From the NCBI GenBank assembly GCA_022041995.1, contig CP074381.1:2976001-3040000 (forward strand): DNA of 64,000 bases. Direction: 5' to 3'. The DNA is from Cupriavidus necator (GTDB lineage Bacteria > Pseudomonadota > Gammaproteobacteria > Burkholderiales > Burkholderiaceae). Positions within the stretch are counted from its first letter, which is position 1. Every line of letters starts with the position of its first letter. Positions 54,962-62,144 of the stretch are shown here, in pieces. The notes under the pieces were generated by a model that saw only the letters and a program-made list of their open reading frames with translations, was not told the DNA's origin and did not search any database. A program made the position numbers and the translations under genes.

Positions 54962-57570
54962 GGCTGCCCCGCTTGCTGTGGCGCCGCGGCAGCCGCGGTG
55001 GAATCCGGCGCCTTGCCGGTGTCTTCACCGCCGATCAGTTCCAGCTTGGTCTTGAGCACGGCGGGATCGAGCACGGTGCGCAGCTCGCGCAGTGCGTGCC
55101 GCTGCTGGTCGGCCTCGGCGCGGATCTCTTCCTCGATCTTGGCGAGCTGCGCCAGGTCGGCGCTTTCCCCCGCACGCAGTTGCGTAAAGATGCGCATGCC
55201 CTGGCGCGCGTCTTCCTGCGCCTGCGACAGCAACCGGGCCTGCGCGCGGAACTTCGGCGAGATGCCGGGCTCAAGCCGCTGCTCGCTGCCGATCACGCCA
55301 TTGCTGCGGTATTGCTTCCATGCGGCGACGGCACTGCCCATCAATTCCCGCGCGCGCCGCAGGGCACTGTCGCGCACGCCGTTGACGTCGGCCTCGACCG
55401 CCTTGGCGAAATGGCCGTCTTCGTCGGCATCGAGCATGGCGTAGAAGCCCAGCAGCCGGTCCTCATAGCCCTTGCTGCCGCGCGCGGACTGCAGCTCGGC
55501 GTACTGCGCCGCCACCTTCTGCTTGTGCGACAGGTCGCGCGCCAGGTCGTCGGCCCAGGGGCCGCCGCTGATCTGCTTGATCCCAGCGAGCGCGGCGGCG
55601 CTGTCGCCCTGCTGCCACGCACTGGCCGCACTGGCATACTGGCGCACCATCTCCGGCGGCGGCAGGCGCGCGGCCAGGTGGTTGAACTGCGCCTGGAACG
55701 GCGGCGTGGCGAAGCGGCTGTCGGCGAGCCGCGCCACCAGCGGCCCGGGCCGGCGCGCACGCAGTGCCTGCATCAGCGCGGTGTAGCGGTCCAGGTCTGA
55801 CTGCACGTGGTCCAGCCCGGCCAGGCGCGGATACTTCTCGCGATACTCGGCGATGACCGGCGGCAACGCCTCCGGGCGGTCGCGGCCAAGTTCGGCAGCA
55901 ATGGTGGCGTTCAGCCTGTCGATCGCTGCCAGGTAGACCGAGGCGTCGTTCTGCAGGCGGCGCACGTCGCTGAGCGCATCGGCATAGCGATCGCGGAACG
56001 CCGGCACCTCGGCCGCGATGCGCCCGAGCGCGCGCTGGTGCGCGATGGTGTCCTGGTTCCAGTACGCCAGCAGTTGCCGGATCGGCACCTCGTCGGTGTA
56101 GAGGCGGATCGGCGCGTCGGCGCCGCGCTGCGCGGTGAAGCGTTCGAGCCGGCCGATCCAGTCGAGTTCCGCCACCAGCGGCCGCGCATCGGCATTGTGC
56201 GCGCTGAGCTTGCGCATCCGGGCCAGCACGGCATCGGCGCCGCTGAAATCGCCGGCCTTCAGCCTGGCGGCGAAATCGGGCACGCCAGCACGGATCAGTG
56301 CCTCGGTGCCGATGGCCTGCACCTGGGCATCGTCGGGATGACGCGCCAGGTAGTCGTCGGCGGCCTGCGCCGCACGGGCGTGGTCGCCGGCGGCAAACAA
56401 GGCCTGCACTTCGCGCTCCGCCGCACCGCGCCAGTACACGGCCGCGCCCGCCAGTATCGCGAGCAACAGCAACGCGCCGCCCCATCGCCCCGCGCGCCGC
56501 GTGCGTGCGGGATCGTCCAGGCCGAATAGCCTGGCGCCTTCCGCAAGCAGCAGCGCGGCACGTCCGCGCTTGCGGCGTGCCTGCGCGCCGTCGTGCGCCG
56601 CCGTGGCCGCCGCGGCCTGTGCGTCGGCCTCGGCGTTGACCTCGTCGTCCTGCTGCGCCGCATAGTCGACGCAGAAGATGTCGAGGAAGGAATCGGCCGC
56701 GCCGACAAAGGTGGTGCGATCATCCTCGTCGCGTGCGGCCGGCGCCGGGCAAGCGGCTGGCGTGTCCGGTGCCGCGGCGACGGGCTGCAGCATCGAGCGC
56801 GTCGCGGTGGCATCGCCATCGCCTGTGCGCTGGACCTGCGCCTGGTAGACAAAGTGGTTGCCGCCGAACGCGATCAGGTCGCCGTCGTCCAGCGGCACGC
56901 CGTGGTCTGCCAGGCGCTTGCCGTTGACGAAGGTGCCGTTGGTGCTGCCCAGGTCTTCCACGAATGGCACGCCACCCTTGAGGTATACGTGCGCGTGGCG
57001 CCGCGACAGGTAGTTGACCTGCTGCGGATAACTGTCGCGGTAGCGCGCGAAGGCATCGTCGGCCTTGCTGATCAGGTACGGGAAGCCGTCCACGTGCAGC
57101 GGCTGCAATCCGACATCGCCGCGTTCTGGCACCAGCGTCACCGCCACCCGCGGCGGCTCGGGCTGCGGCGCGCGCGGCGACAGCCGGACACGGAACGACA
57201 GCGCAGGCCCGAAGGCCACCTCATCGCCATCGCTGAGCTGCGCCGGCTGGCGCGCCACCGCCGCGCCGTTCACGCGCGTGCCGTTCTTGCTGCCGAGATC
57301 CGCCACATAGACCGCGCCATGCTCGGCGAAGATGCGCGCATGCCGGCGCGACAGCGGCGCGGCCAGGTCTTCCGGGTAGGCGGCGAACGGCAGTTCGCTG
57401 CGGCCGACGGCGAACAGGTCCTCGTCGATGCGGATCTCGCCCAGCTCGGGGCGCGCGACGGGCGTCAGGAATACATCGAATTCCTGCGCCAGATCCTGAG
57501 AGAACTCCCGAGCGAATCCCTGGGCCATTTTCACCGGCATTTCCATGATCAGTGCTTCGTCAGGAGCCAT
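54958..57570 (-). CDS. Double-FHA-domain membrane protein
   Basis: 870 aa. Two FHA domains: about 45-115 (FAVGRSE, LSRRHARI, GSKNGTRVNG) and about 165-235 (LSRRHAHV, GSTNGTFVNGKRL); both keep the Ser-Arg-Arg-His and Asn residues for phosphothreonine binding. A linker with DDRTTFVG (Thr286/287) follows, then one membrane helix (363-380) and a 490-residue helical, presumably periplasmic, region. First gene of the secretion operon. It probably joins kinase signalling to the exporter, like Fha1 in type VI secretion, but that is inference. The C-terminal part matches no family I know. Confidence 0.92.
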   Translation of the reverse strand: MAPDEALIMEMPVKMAQGFAREFSQDLAQEFDVFLTPVARPELGEIRIDEDLFAVGRSELPFAAYPEDLAAPLSRRHARIFAEHGAVYVADLGSKNGTRVNGAAVARQPAQLSDGDEVAFGPALSFRVRLSPRAPQPEPPRVAVTLVPERGDVGLQPLHVDGFPYLISKADDAFARYRDSYPQQVNYLSRRHAHVYLKGGVPFVEDLGSTNGTFVNGKRLADHGVPLDDGDLIAFGGNHFVYQAQVQRTGDGDATATRSMLQPVAAAPDTPAACPAPAARDEDDRTTFVGAADSFLDIFCVDYAAQQDDEVNAEADAQAAAATAAHDGAQARRKRGRAALLLAEGARLFGLDDPARTRRAGRWGGALLLLAILAGAAVYWRGAAEREVQALFAAGDHARAAQAADDYLARHPDDAQVQAIGTEALIRAGVPDFAARLKAGDFSGADAVLARMRKLSAHNADARPLVAELDWIGRLERFTAQRGADAPIRLYTDEVPIRQLLAYWNQDTIAHQRALGRIAAEVPAFRDRYADALSDVRRLQNDASVYLAAIDRLNATIAAELGRDRPEALPPVIAEYREKYPRLAGLDHVQSDLDRYTALMQALRARRPGPLVARLADSRFATPPFQAQFNHLAARLPPPEMVRQYASAASAWQQGDSAAALAGIKQISGGPWADDLARDLSHKQKVAAQYAELQSARGSKGYEDRLLGFYAMLDADEDGHFAKAVEADVNGVRDSALRRARELMGSAVAAWKQYRSNGVIGSEQRLEPGISPKFRAQARLLSQAQEDARQGMRIFTQLRAGESADLAQLAKIEEEIRAEADQQRHALRELRTVLDPAVLKTKLELIGGEDTGKAPDSTAAAAAPQQAGQP

Positions 57571-57633
57571 GTTTCCAGCAAGCCAACAGCGCGGCTGCCG
57601 CGGCGGCAGGCCAGGGGTGAAGCGACTAAGAAC

Positions 57634-57661
57634 ATAGTAGGCGACGGCTAAGGCTAGTCAA
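57634..57661 (-). promoter_or_regulatory. Candidate sigma70 promoter of the FHA-HlyD-PpiC-ABC-activator operon
   Basis: Minus strand TTGACT, 16-nt spacer, TACTAT; 64 bases before the FHA start. Good match to the -35/-10 consensus, so the machinery may be made constitutively while the cargo is sigma54-controlled. Confidence 0.6.
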
Positions 57662-57795
57662 TCGGCCGCGGGAACGCGCGGTTGGCACGGGAGCGGCACA
57701 TGCAGCGGGGCCAGTGGCCAGGGCTACAGTCGCGTTGCGCAACGCGTTGCTGGCGCCGGCATCACTTGAATCCTCCACAGCATCGTTGGCAGCAC

Positions 57796-59259
57796 TTATT
57801 GCGGCGGATTCGAGGCCGCGTTGCGCACATCGGTATCGGGCCAGCCACCGCCAAGCGCCTTGTACAGCGTGACGGTGTCGGCCAGAATCTGTTGGTGGAC
57901 CGCCAACAACTGCAGTTGCGCGGCCAGCAGCGAGCGCTCGGTCTCAAACACTTCCAGCTGCGAGACCACGCCCTCTTTCAGTTGCGCCTCGATCTGCGCG
58001 GATACGACGCGCAGCTGCTCAACCTGCTGCTGCAACTCGATGCGCTGCTTCTTGTGCGCGTCGACGTTGACCAGAGCGCTCTCCACCTCTTCGAACGCGG
58101 TCATCACAGTGCGGCCATATTCGTTTTCCACCACGCCCACCTGCGCCTCGGTGGTCTTCACGCGCGCCCGCACGTTGGGATCGAGCATCGGCAGGTTGAT
58201 GCTGGGCATCAGGCCGAAGGTGAAGGACTTGAGCAGGGAGTTCAGCGCAATGCTGGCGGCGCCGCCGCTCGCGGTCAGGCTGATGGTGGGCAACTGCGCC
58301 AGGCGTGCCTGGCCGACGATGTTGTAGGCCGCCAGCACGCGGTATTCAGCGGCCACCACATCCGGACGGCGCGCCAGCAGCTGCGACGGCAGCCCGGCCG
58401 GCACTGCGGGCGGCTGCACGCGGTCCTGCAGGCGCCCTGCCGGAACCTTGAGATTGCCCGCGGGCACGCCGACCAGCGTCGCCAGCGCGTTTTCGGCCAC
58501 ATCGCGCGAGCGGCGCAGTTCGAGCAAGTCCTTGTTGAGACGGTTGATTTCCGCCTGTTGCTGCATCACGCGGATCTTGGGCACCAGGCCGTTCTGGTAC
58601 ATCGCCTGGAAGGTGGACAGGATCTGCCCGTTCTTGGCGACGGTGCGCGCTTGCTGCTCAATCTGCTCGTCGAACTGCAGGATCTGGAAGTAAGTGGTCG
58701 ATACATTGGACACCAGCGTCAGGTAGCCGGCACGCCAGTCGGCCTCGGTCGCGTTGAATTCAGCGGTCTGCGCCTGCACGCCCTTCTCGACCTTGCCCCA
58801 GATATCGATGTCCCAGTTCAGCTGGGCGGCGGCGTTATAGGTCGTAATGGACTTCTGCCCCGAGGTCTTTTGGAAGTTCGCGCTGGCGCCGATACCGATC
58901 ACGGGCAGCGCTCCCGCGCGGGCCTCGCCGATCTGCGCGTTGGCCACTCGGATGCGCGCCGCCAGCACCTTGATGTCGTAGTTGCCGCCCAGTGCCTGTT
59001 CGATCAGCTTGTTCAGGTAGGGATCCTTGAAGCCGTGCCACCAGTTGGGCTGCACCGCTTCGGCCGGCGACACCGTGATCGAACCCTGGCGCGTCCATTC
59101 GGCCTTGGCCGGGATTTCCGGGCGCTGGTACACCGGCGGCCGGAAGTCGGCGCAGCCTGCCAGCAGCGCCGTGCAGGCAGCCAGCGCGGTCAGCCAGGCA
59201 GTACGGTGCGGCGCGGCGGTTGACGTAACCCCGGGCGAGGCAATGATGGATTCGGGCAC
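57796..59259 (-). CDS. Outer-membrane efflux lipoprotein, NodT/TolC family
   Basis: 487 aa from GTG 59259 (AGGAAC upstream); ATG 59316 is in frame. Lipoprotein signal with lipobox LLAGC, so lipid-anchored. Two OEP repeats: LLEQALGGNYDIKVLAARIRVANAQ-type first repeat (IEQALGGNYDIKVLAARI) and LARRPDVVAAEYRVLAAYN in the second. Forms the trimeric outer-membrane channel of a tripartite exporter. It is upstream of the HlyD/ABC operon on the same strand and has a -24/-12 match of its own, so it is the likely exit duct. Confidence 0.93.
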   Translation of the reverse strand: MPESIIASPGVTSTAAPHRTAWLTALAACTALLAGCADFRPPVYQRPEIPAKAEWTRQGSITVSPAEAVQPNWWHGFKDPYLNKLIEQALGGNYDIKVLAARIRVANAQIGEARAGALPVIGIGASANFQKTSGQKSITTYNAAAQLNWDIDIWGKVEKGVQAQTAEFNATEADWRAGYLTLVSNVSTTYFQILQFDEQIEQQARTVAKNGQILSTFQAMYQNGLVPKIRVMQQQAEINRLNKDLLELRRSRDVAENALATLVGVPAGNLKVPAGRLQDRVQPPAVPAGLPSQLLARRPDVVAAEYRVLAAYNIVGQARLAQLPTISLTASGGAASIALNSLLKSFTFGLMPSINLPMLDPNVRARVKTTEAQVGVVENEYGRTVMTAFEEVESALVNVDAHKKQRIELQQQVEQLRVVSAQIEAQLKEGVVSQLEVFETERSLLAAQLQLLAVHQQILADTVTLYKALGGGWPDTDVRNAASNPPQ

Positions 59260-59443
59260 GATGAGTTCCTGCGTGCGACGGCGGCGGGCGGCATGCACTT
59301 GAGTTATCCATGGCATGCCGGGGGCCGCGAAGTCTGTCTGTATTGTGGTGCGCGCGGACGCGCGCACCAACCCCGAGATGCATGAGGTCAGCGGAAGGTG
59401 TTGTCTTGGGGGTTGGTCTCGCATCGGGTTGGAAGAGACAATC

Positions 59444-59458
59444 GCAGGGAGCATGCCA
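59444..59458 (-). promoter_or_regulatory. Candidate sigma54 (-24/-12) promoter of the outer-membrane factor gene
   Basis: Minus strand TGGCATGCTCCCTGC: GG and GC 10 bases apart, -24 TGGCATG, -12 CTGC (one mismatch). About 185 bases before GTG 59259. The rest of gap 59260-59680 holds only the DUF4399 terminator. Confidence 0.5.
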
Positions 59459-59633
59459 GCTCCAGCGCCATGCCCGCGCGGATCACGGAAGTGCCTGTAA
59501 ACACGGGGGTTTTTCATTGCCGCCGGCGCCGGCCGCGGATGCGCGGCGAGCTGGCGTCAAGGCGTACTGGCGGGGCGCAACCAACAGATCGCGCGTCGGT
59601 GTTGGATGGCACGCGACACTTGCGGAGCCGGCG

Positions 59634-59664
59634 CAAAAAAACGGCGGCGCACGCGCGCCGCCGT
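59634..59664 (-). terminator. Intrinsic terminator after the DUF4399 pair
   Basis: Minus-strand ACGGCGGCGC, loop GCGT, GCGCCGCCGT followed by seven T. It starts 17 bases after the stop codon. Confidence 0.9.
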
Positions 59665-59680
59665 CACCGCAAGGTCCGGG

Positions 59681-60109
59681 TCACTTCACGTAGATCGTGA
59701 TCTTCTTCGAATATACCGGCGGGTTGGTGGGAATGTGCTTGTCATCGCCCATCAAAAGCTGCAGCGTATGCTTGCCAGGCGGCAGCTCGATCATGGTCTC
59801 GGTCTCCCCCGCCCCGAAATGCAGATGGTTGCGGTCATTGGGGATTTCCTTGTCCATCGGCGGCAGATCCGCATCGACCAGCAGATGATGGTGCCCGGTA
59901 TTGCGATACTTCACATCCTTCGGCGCCACCCCCATGTTGCGCAGCCCAAACCACACCTTGAATGGCTTGCCCGCGGGCATCGTCTGCCCGTCGTTGGGCC
60001 AGCCGATATACAGGTAGGCGTTGGGCGGCGCCGGCGTCGAGCCACCCTGCACCACCGTGGACAGCAGCAGGCTGGCGGCAAAGACAGCCGCGGCAAGTAG
60101 TCTGGACAT
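59681..60109 (-). CDS. DUF4399 periplasmic protein, copy 2
   Basis: 142 aa from ATG 60109 (GGGGAGAG upstream). Sec signal about 1-22. The mature domain has WPNDGQTMPAGKPFKVWFGLRNMGVAP, GHHHLLVDADLPP and NHLHFGAGETE, a His-rich set that could bind metal, and ends in KKITIYVK. Matches DUF4399, of unknown function. Its neighbour at 60167-60592 is a clear paralogue, so the pair arose by tandem duplication. Shared transcript, ending at the terminator. Confidence 0.85.
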   Translation of the reverse strand: MSRLLAAAVFAASLLLSTVVQGGSTPAPPNAYLYIGWPNDGQTMPAGKPFKVWFGLRNMGVAPKDVKYRNTGHHHLLVDADLPPMDKEIPNDRNHLHFGAGETETMIELPPGKHTLQLLMGDDKHIPTNPPVYSKKITIYVK

Positions 60110-60166
60110 GGTGCTCTCCCCTGTTTGCTGATCGGCCTGGTTCGGCATCTGCGGCGCGCTGCACCG

Positions 60167-60592
60167 CTATTTCACCGTGACCGTGATCTTCTTTGAATAG
60201 ATCGGCGGCTCGAACGGCACGTGCTTGGCATCGCCCATCAGCAACTGCAGCGTGTGCTTGCCGGGCGGCAACTCAACGCGCGCGTCGGTCTCGCCCGCGC
60301 CGAAGTGCAGGTGGTTCTTGTCCGAAGGGATTTCCTTGTCCAGCGGCGGCAGTTCGGCGTCGACCAGCAGGTGGTGGTGCCCGCAGCGCGGCGACTCGAC
60401 ACCCTTGGGGCAGACGCCCATATTGCGCAGGCCCATGCGCACCCAGAACTTGCCGCCGCTGATGACGGTGCCATCGTGCGGCCAGATGATGTAGGCCTCG
60501 GCATTGGGCGGGGCTGCCGTCGACAGCGAAAGCGACGGCGCAGCGGCCAGGGTGGCAGCCGCCAGCAGGCGGAACAGGAATCGTCTGGACAT
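60167..60592 (-). CDS. DUF4399 periplasmic protein, copy 1
   Basis: 141 aa, ATG 60592 with GGGAGG upstream. Sec signal about 1-27, then the same domain as copy 2: FWVRMGLRNMGVCPKGVESP, GHHHLLVDAELPPLDKEIP and NHLHFGAGETDARVELPPG. An additional Cys pair (VCPKG, RCGHH) is present here and absent in copy 2, so a disulfide may stabilise it. Function unknown. First gene of the tandem pair, divergent from the SUMF1-like gene. Confidence 0.86.
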   Translation of the reverse strand: MSRRFLFRLLAAATLAAAPSLSLSTAAPPNAEAYIIWPHDGTVISGGKFWVRMGLRNMGVCPKGVESPRCGHHHLLVDAELPPLDKEIPSDKNHLHFGAGETDARVELPPGKHTLQLLMGDAKHVPFEPPIYSKKITVTVK

Positions 60593-60885
60593 ACGCGGCG
60601 CCTCCCGGAAACAGTCCGAAACCCGATCACGTTGTCCCGAAAGCCCATTCTTGTTGCTTGTTGGTCAGCGCTCGGCGATTCGTCATTCAGGTTAGGTCGC
60701 AAGCCCGGAAAAAGCGAACCCGGCGCGTCGCGGCGCCATGGCAATGCCCCGCCGGAGACACAATCGCTGTGCTATCTTGAAGCAAGCCGGTCGACGTCTC
60801 GGCAACACCACAATGCGCCCCCGACGCATGTGCCGGCAGTTACCGGCATGCAGCGGGATCGCCGCGGCTCCAGCGAGGTGTGAAG

Positions 60886-62106
60886 ATGTGGCGCAATCTA
60901 CCAGTCGTATGCGCGGCCATGGCCGCCATGGCCGCGATCCTCGCCGCAGCGCCGGTGCCTGCGCCTGCGGCCACCGCTGCCGCAGGCCCCGCGGCCACGG
61001 AACCGCTGCTGCTCGCCGGCATCATGCCCAAGAACACCGACGAGCAGTACGAGCTGAGCTTCTGGGAATCGATCAAGAACAGCAATTACGCCGGCGACTA
61101 CGAGGCCTACCTGAAGCAGTACCCCAACGGACGCTTCGCGGTGCTGGCCAGGGCGCGCCTGGAGCGGCTGGCGGCGTCCGCCTCCGCACCCAAGGCCCAG
61201 GCGCCAGCCTCGCCGCCCCGCTCCGGCACCTCTGCCGGGGGCCAGGTCACGCGGCCCCCGCCCCCTCCGGCACCCGCCGCGGCAGCGCGTCCGGCATCGC
61301 CGCCCGCTGCGCCACCTGCCGCGCCACCGGCAACGGCATCGCCGCGCCCGGCCACGGCGGCGGCCGGCGCGGTCAGCACCACATTGCGCACCGGCGAGAT
61401 CCGCGATTGCCCGACCTGCCCGGTGCTGGTCTCCTTGCCGGCCGGCAGCTTCACCATGGGCAGCAGTGCGAGCGATCCCGCCGAGAAGCCCCCGCATCAC
61501 GTCACCATCGGCCAGCCGTTTGCCATCGGCCGCTATGAGGTCACGGTCGAGCAATGGAATGCTTGCGCTGACGCCGGCGGCTGCCAGCGCGTCCCCACCG
61601 TCGCCGACAGCCCGAAGACCGCGCCGGTGCGTGATGTCAGCTGGGACGACGCGCAGCAGTACGTGGCCTGGCTCAGCAAGACCACCGGCAAGGCCTACCG
61701 GCTGCCCACCGAGGCCGAATGGGAATACGCAGCGCGCGGCGGCACCGCCAGTGCCTACTGGTGGGGCGACCAGATGCGCAAGGGCAATGCCAACTGCAAG
61801 GACTGCGGCGACCCGTGGAGCCAGGACGCACCGGCCGCGGTCGGGACGTTCGCCGCCAATCCATACGGCCTGCACGACGTCAACGGCAGTGTGTGGGAAT
61901 GGGTGGCCGATTGCTGGCACAGCACATACAAGGGCGCGCCCGCCGACGGGCGCGTGTGGAACGAGAACGCCTGCGGCGCACGCGTGATCCGCGGCGGCTC
62001 CTGGCGCGAAGGCGCGAGCTACATGGTGTCGTCCACGCGCTTCAAATACAGCCCCAGCGTGCGGCAGTCGCAGAACGGCTTTCGCGTGGCGCGCGACATG
62101 AAGTAG
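60886..62106 (+). CDS. SUMF1/FGE-fold protein without catalytic cysteines (TagR-like)
   Basis: 406 aa from ATG 60886 (GAGG 7 bases upstream). N-terminal signal/anchor (about 3-28), a 70-residue helical part ([21 protein letters not shown]), a Pro/Ala-rich linker (100-160) and a formylglycine-enzyme-fold domain (about 172-406) with [26 protein letters not shown] and VIRGGSW. The C-terminal Cys pair of active FGE is replaced ([13 protein letters not shown]), so sulfatase activation is unlikely. TagR of T6SS threonine-phosphorylation pathways has this fold and activates the kinase; that parallel is inference. Confidence 0.88.
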   Translation: MWRNLPVVCAAMAAMAAILAAAPVPAPAATAAAGPAATEPLLLAGIMPKNTDEQYELSFWESIKNSNYAGDYEAYLKQYPNGRFAVLARARLERLAASASAPKAQAPASPPRSGTSAGGQVTRPPPPPAPAAAARPASPPAAPPAAPPATASPRPATAAAGAVSTTLRTGEIRDCPTCPVLVSLPAGSFTMGSSASDPAEKPPHHVTIGQPFAIGRYEVTVEQWNACADAGGCQRVPTVADSPKTAPVRDVSWDDAQQYVAWLSKTTGKAYRLPTEAEWEYAARGGTASAYWWGDQMRKGNANCKDCGDPWSQDAPAAVGTFAANPYGLHDVNGSVWEWVADCWHSTYKGAPADGRVWNENACGARVIRGGSWREGASYMVSSTRFKYSPSVRQSQNGFRVARDMK

Positions 62107-62144
62107 CGGCCGGCGGAACTGGCAAGCCCGCCAGGCGGCGGCAA

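Noticed and set aside
57690-57715. Plus-strand TGGCACG-type box
   Set aside because: Correct GG-N10-GC spacing but poor -12, and it points antisense into the outer-membrane factor gene.
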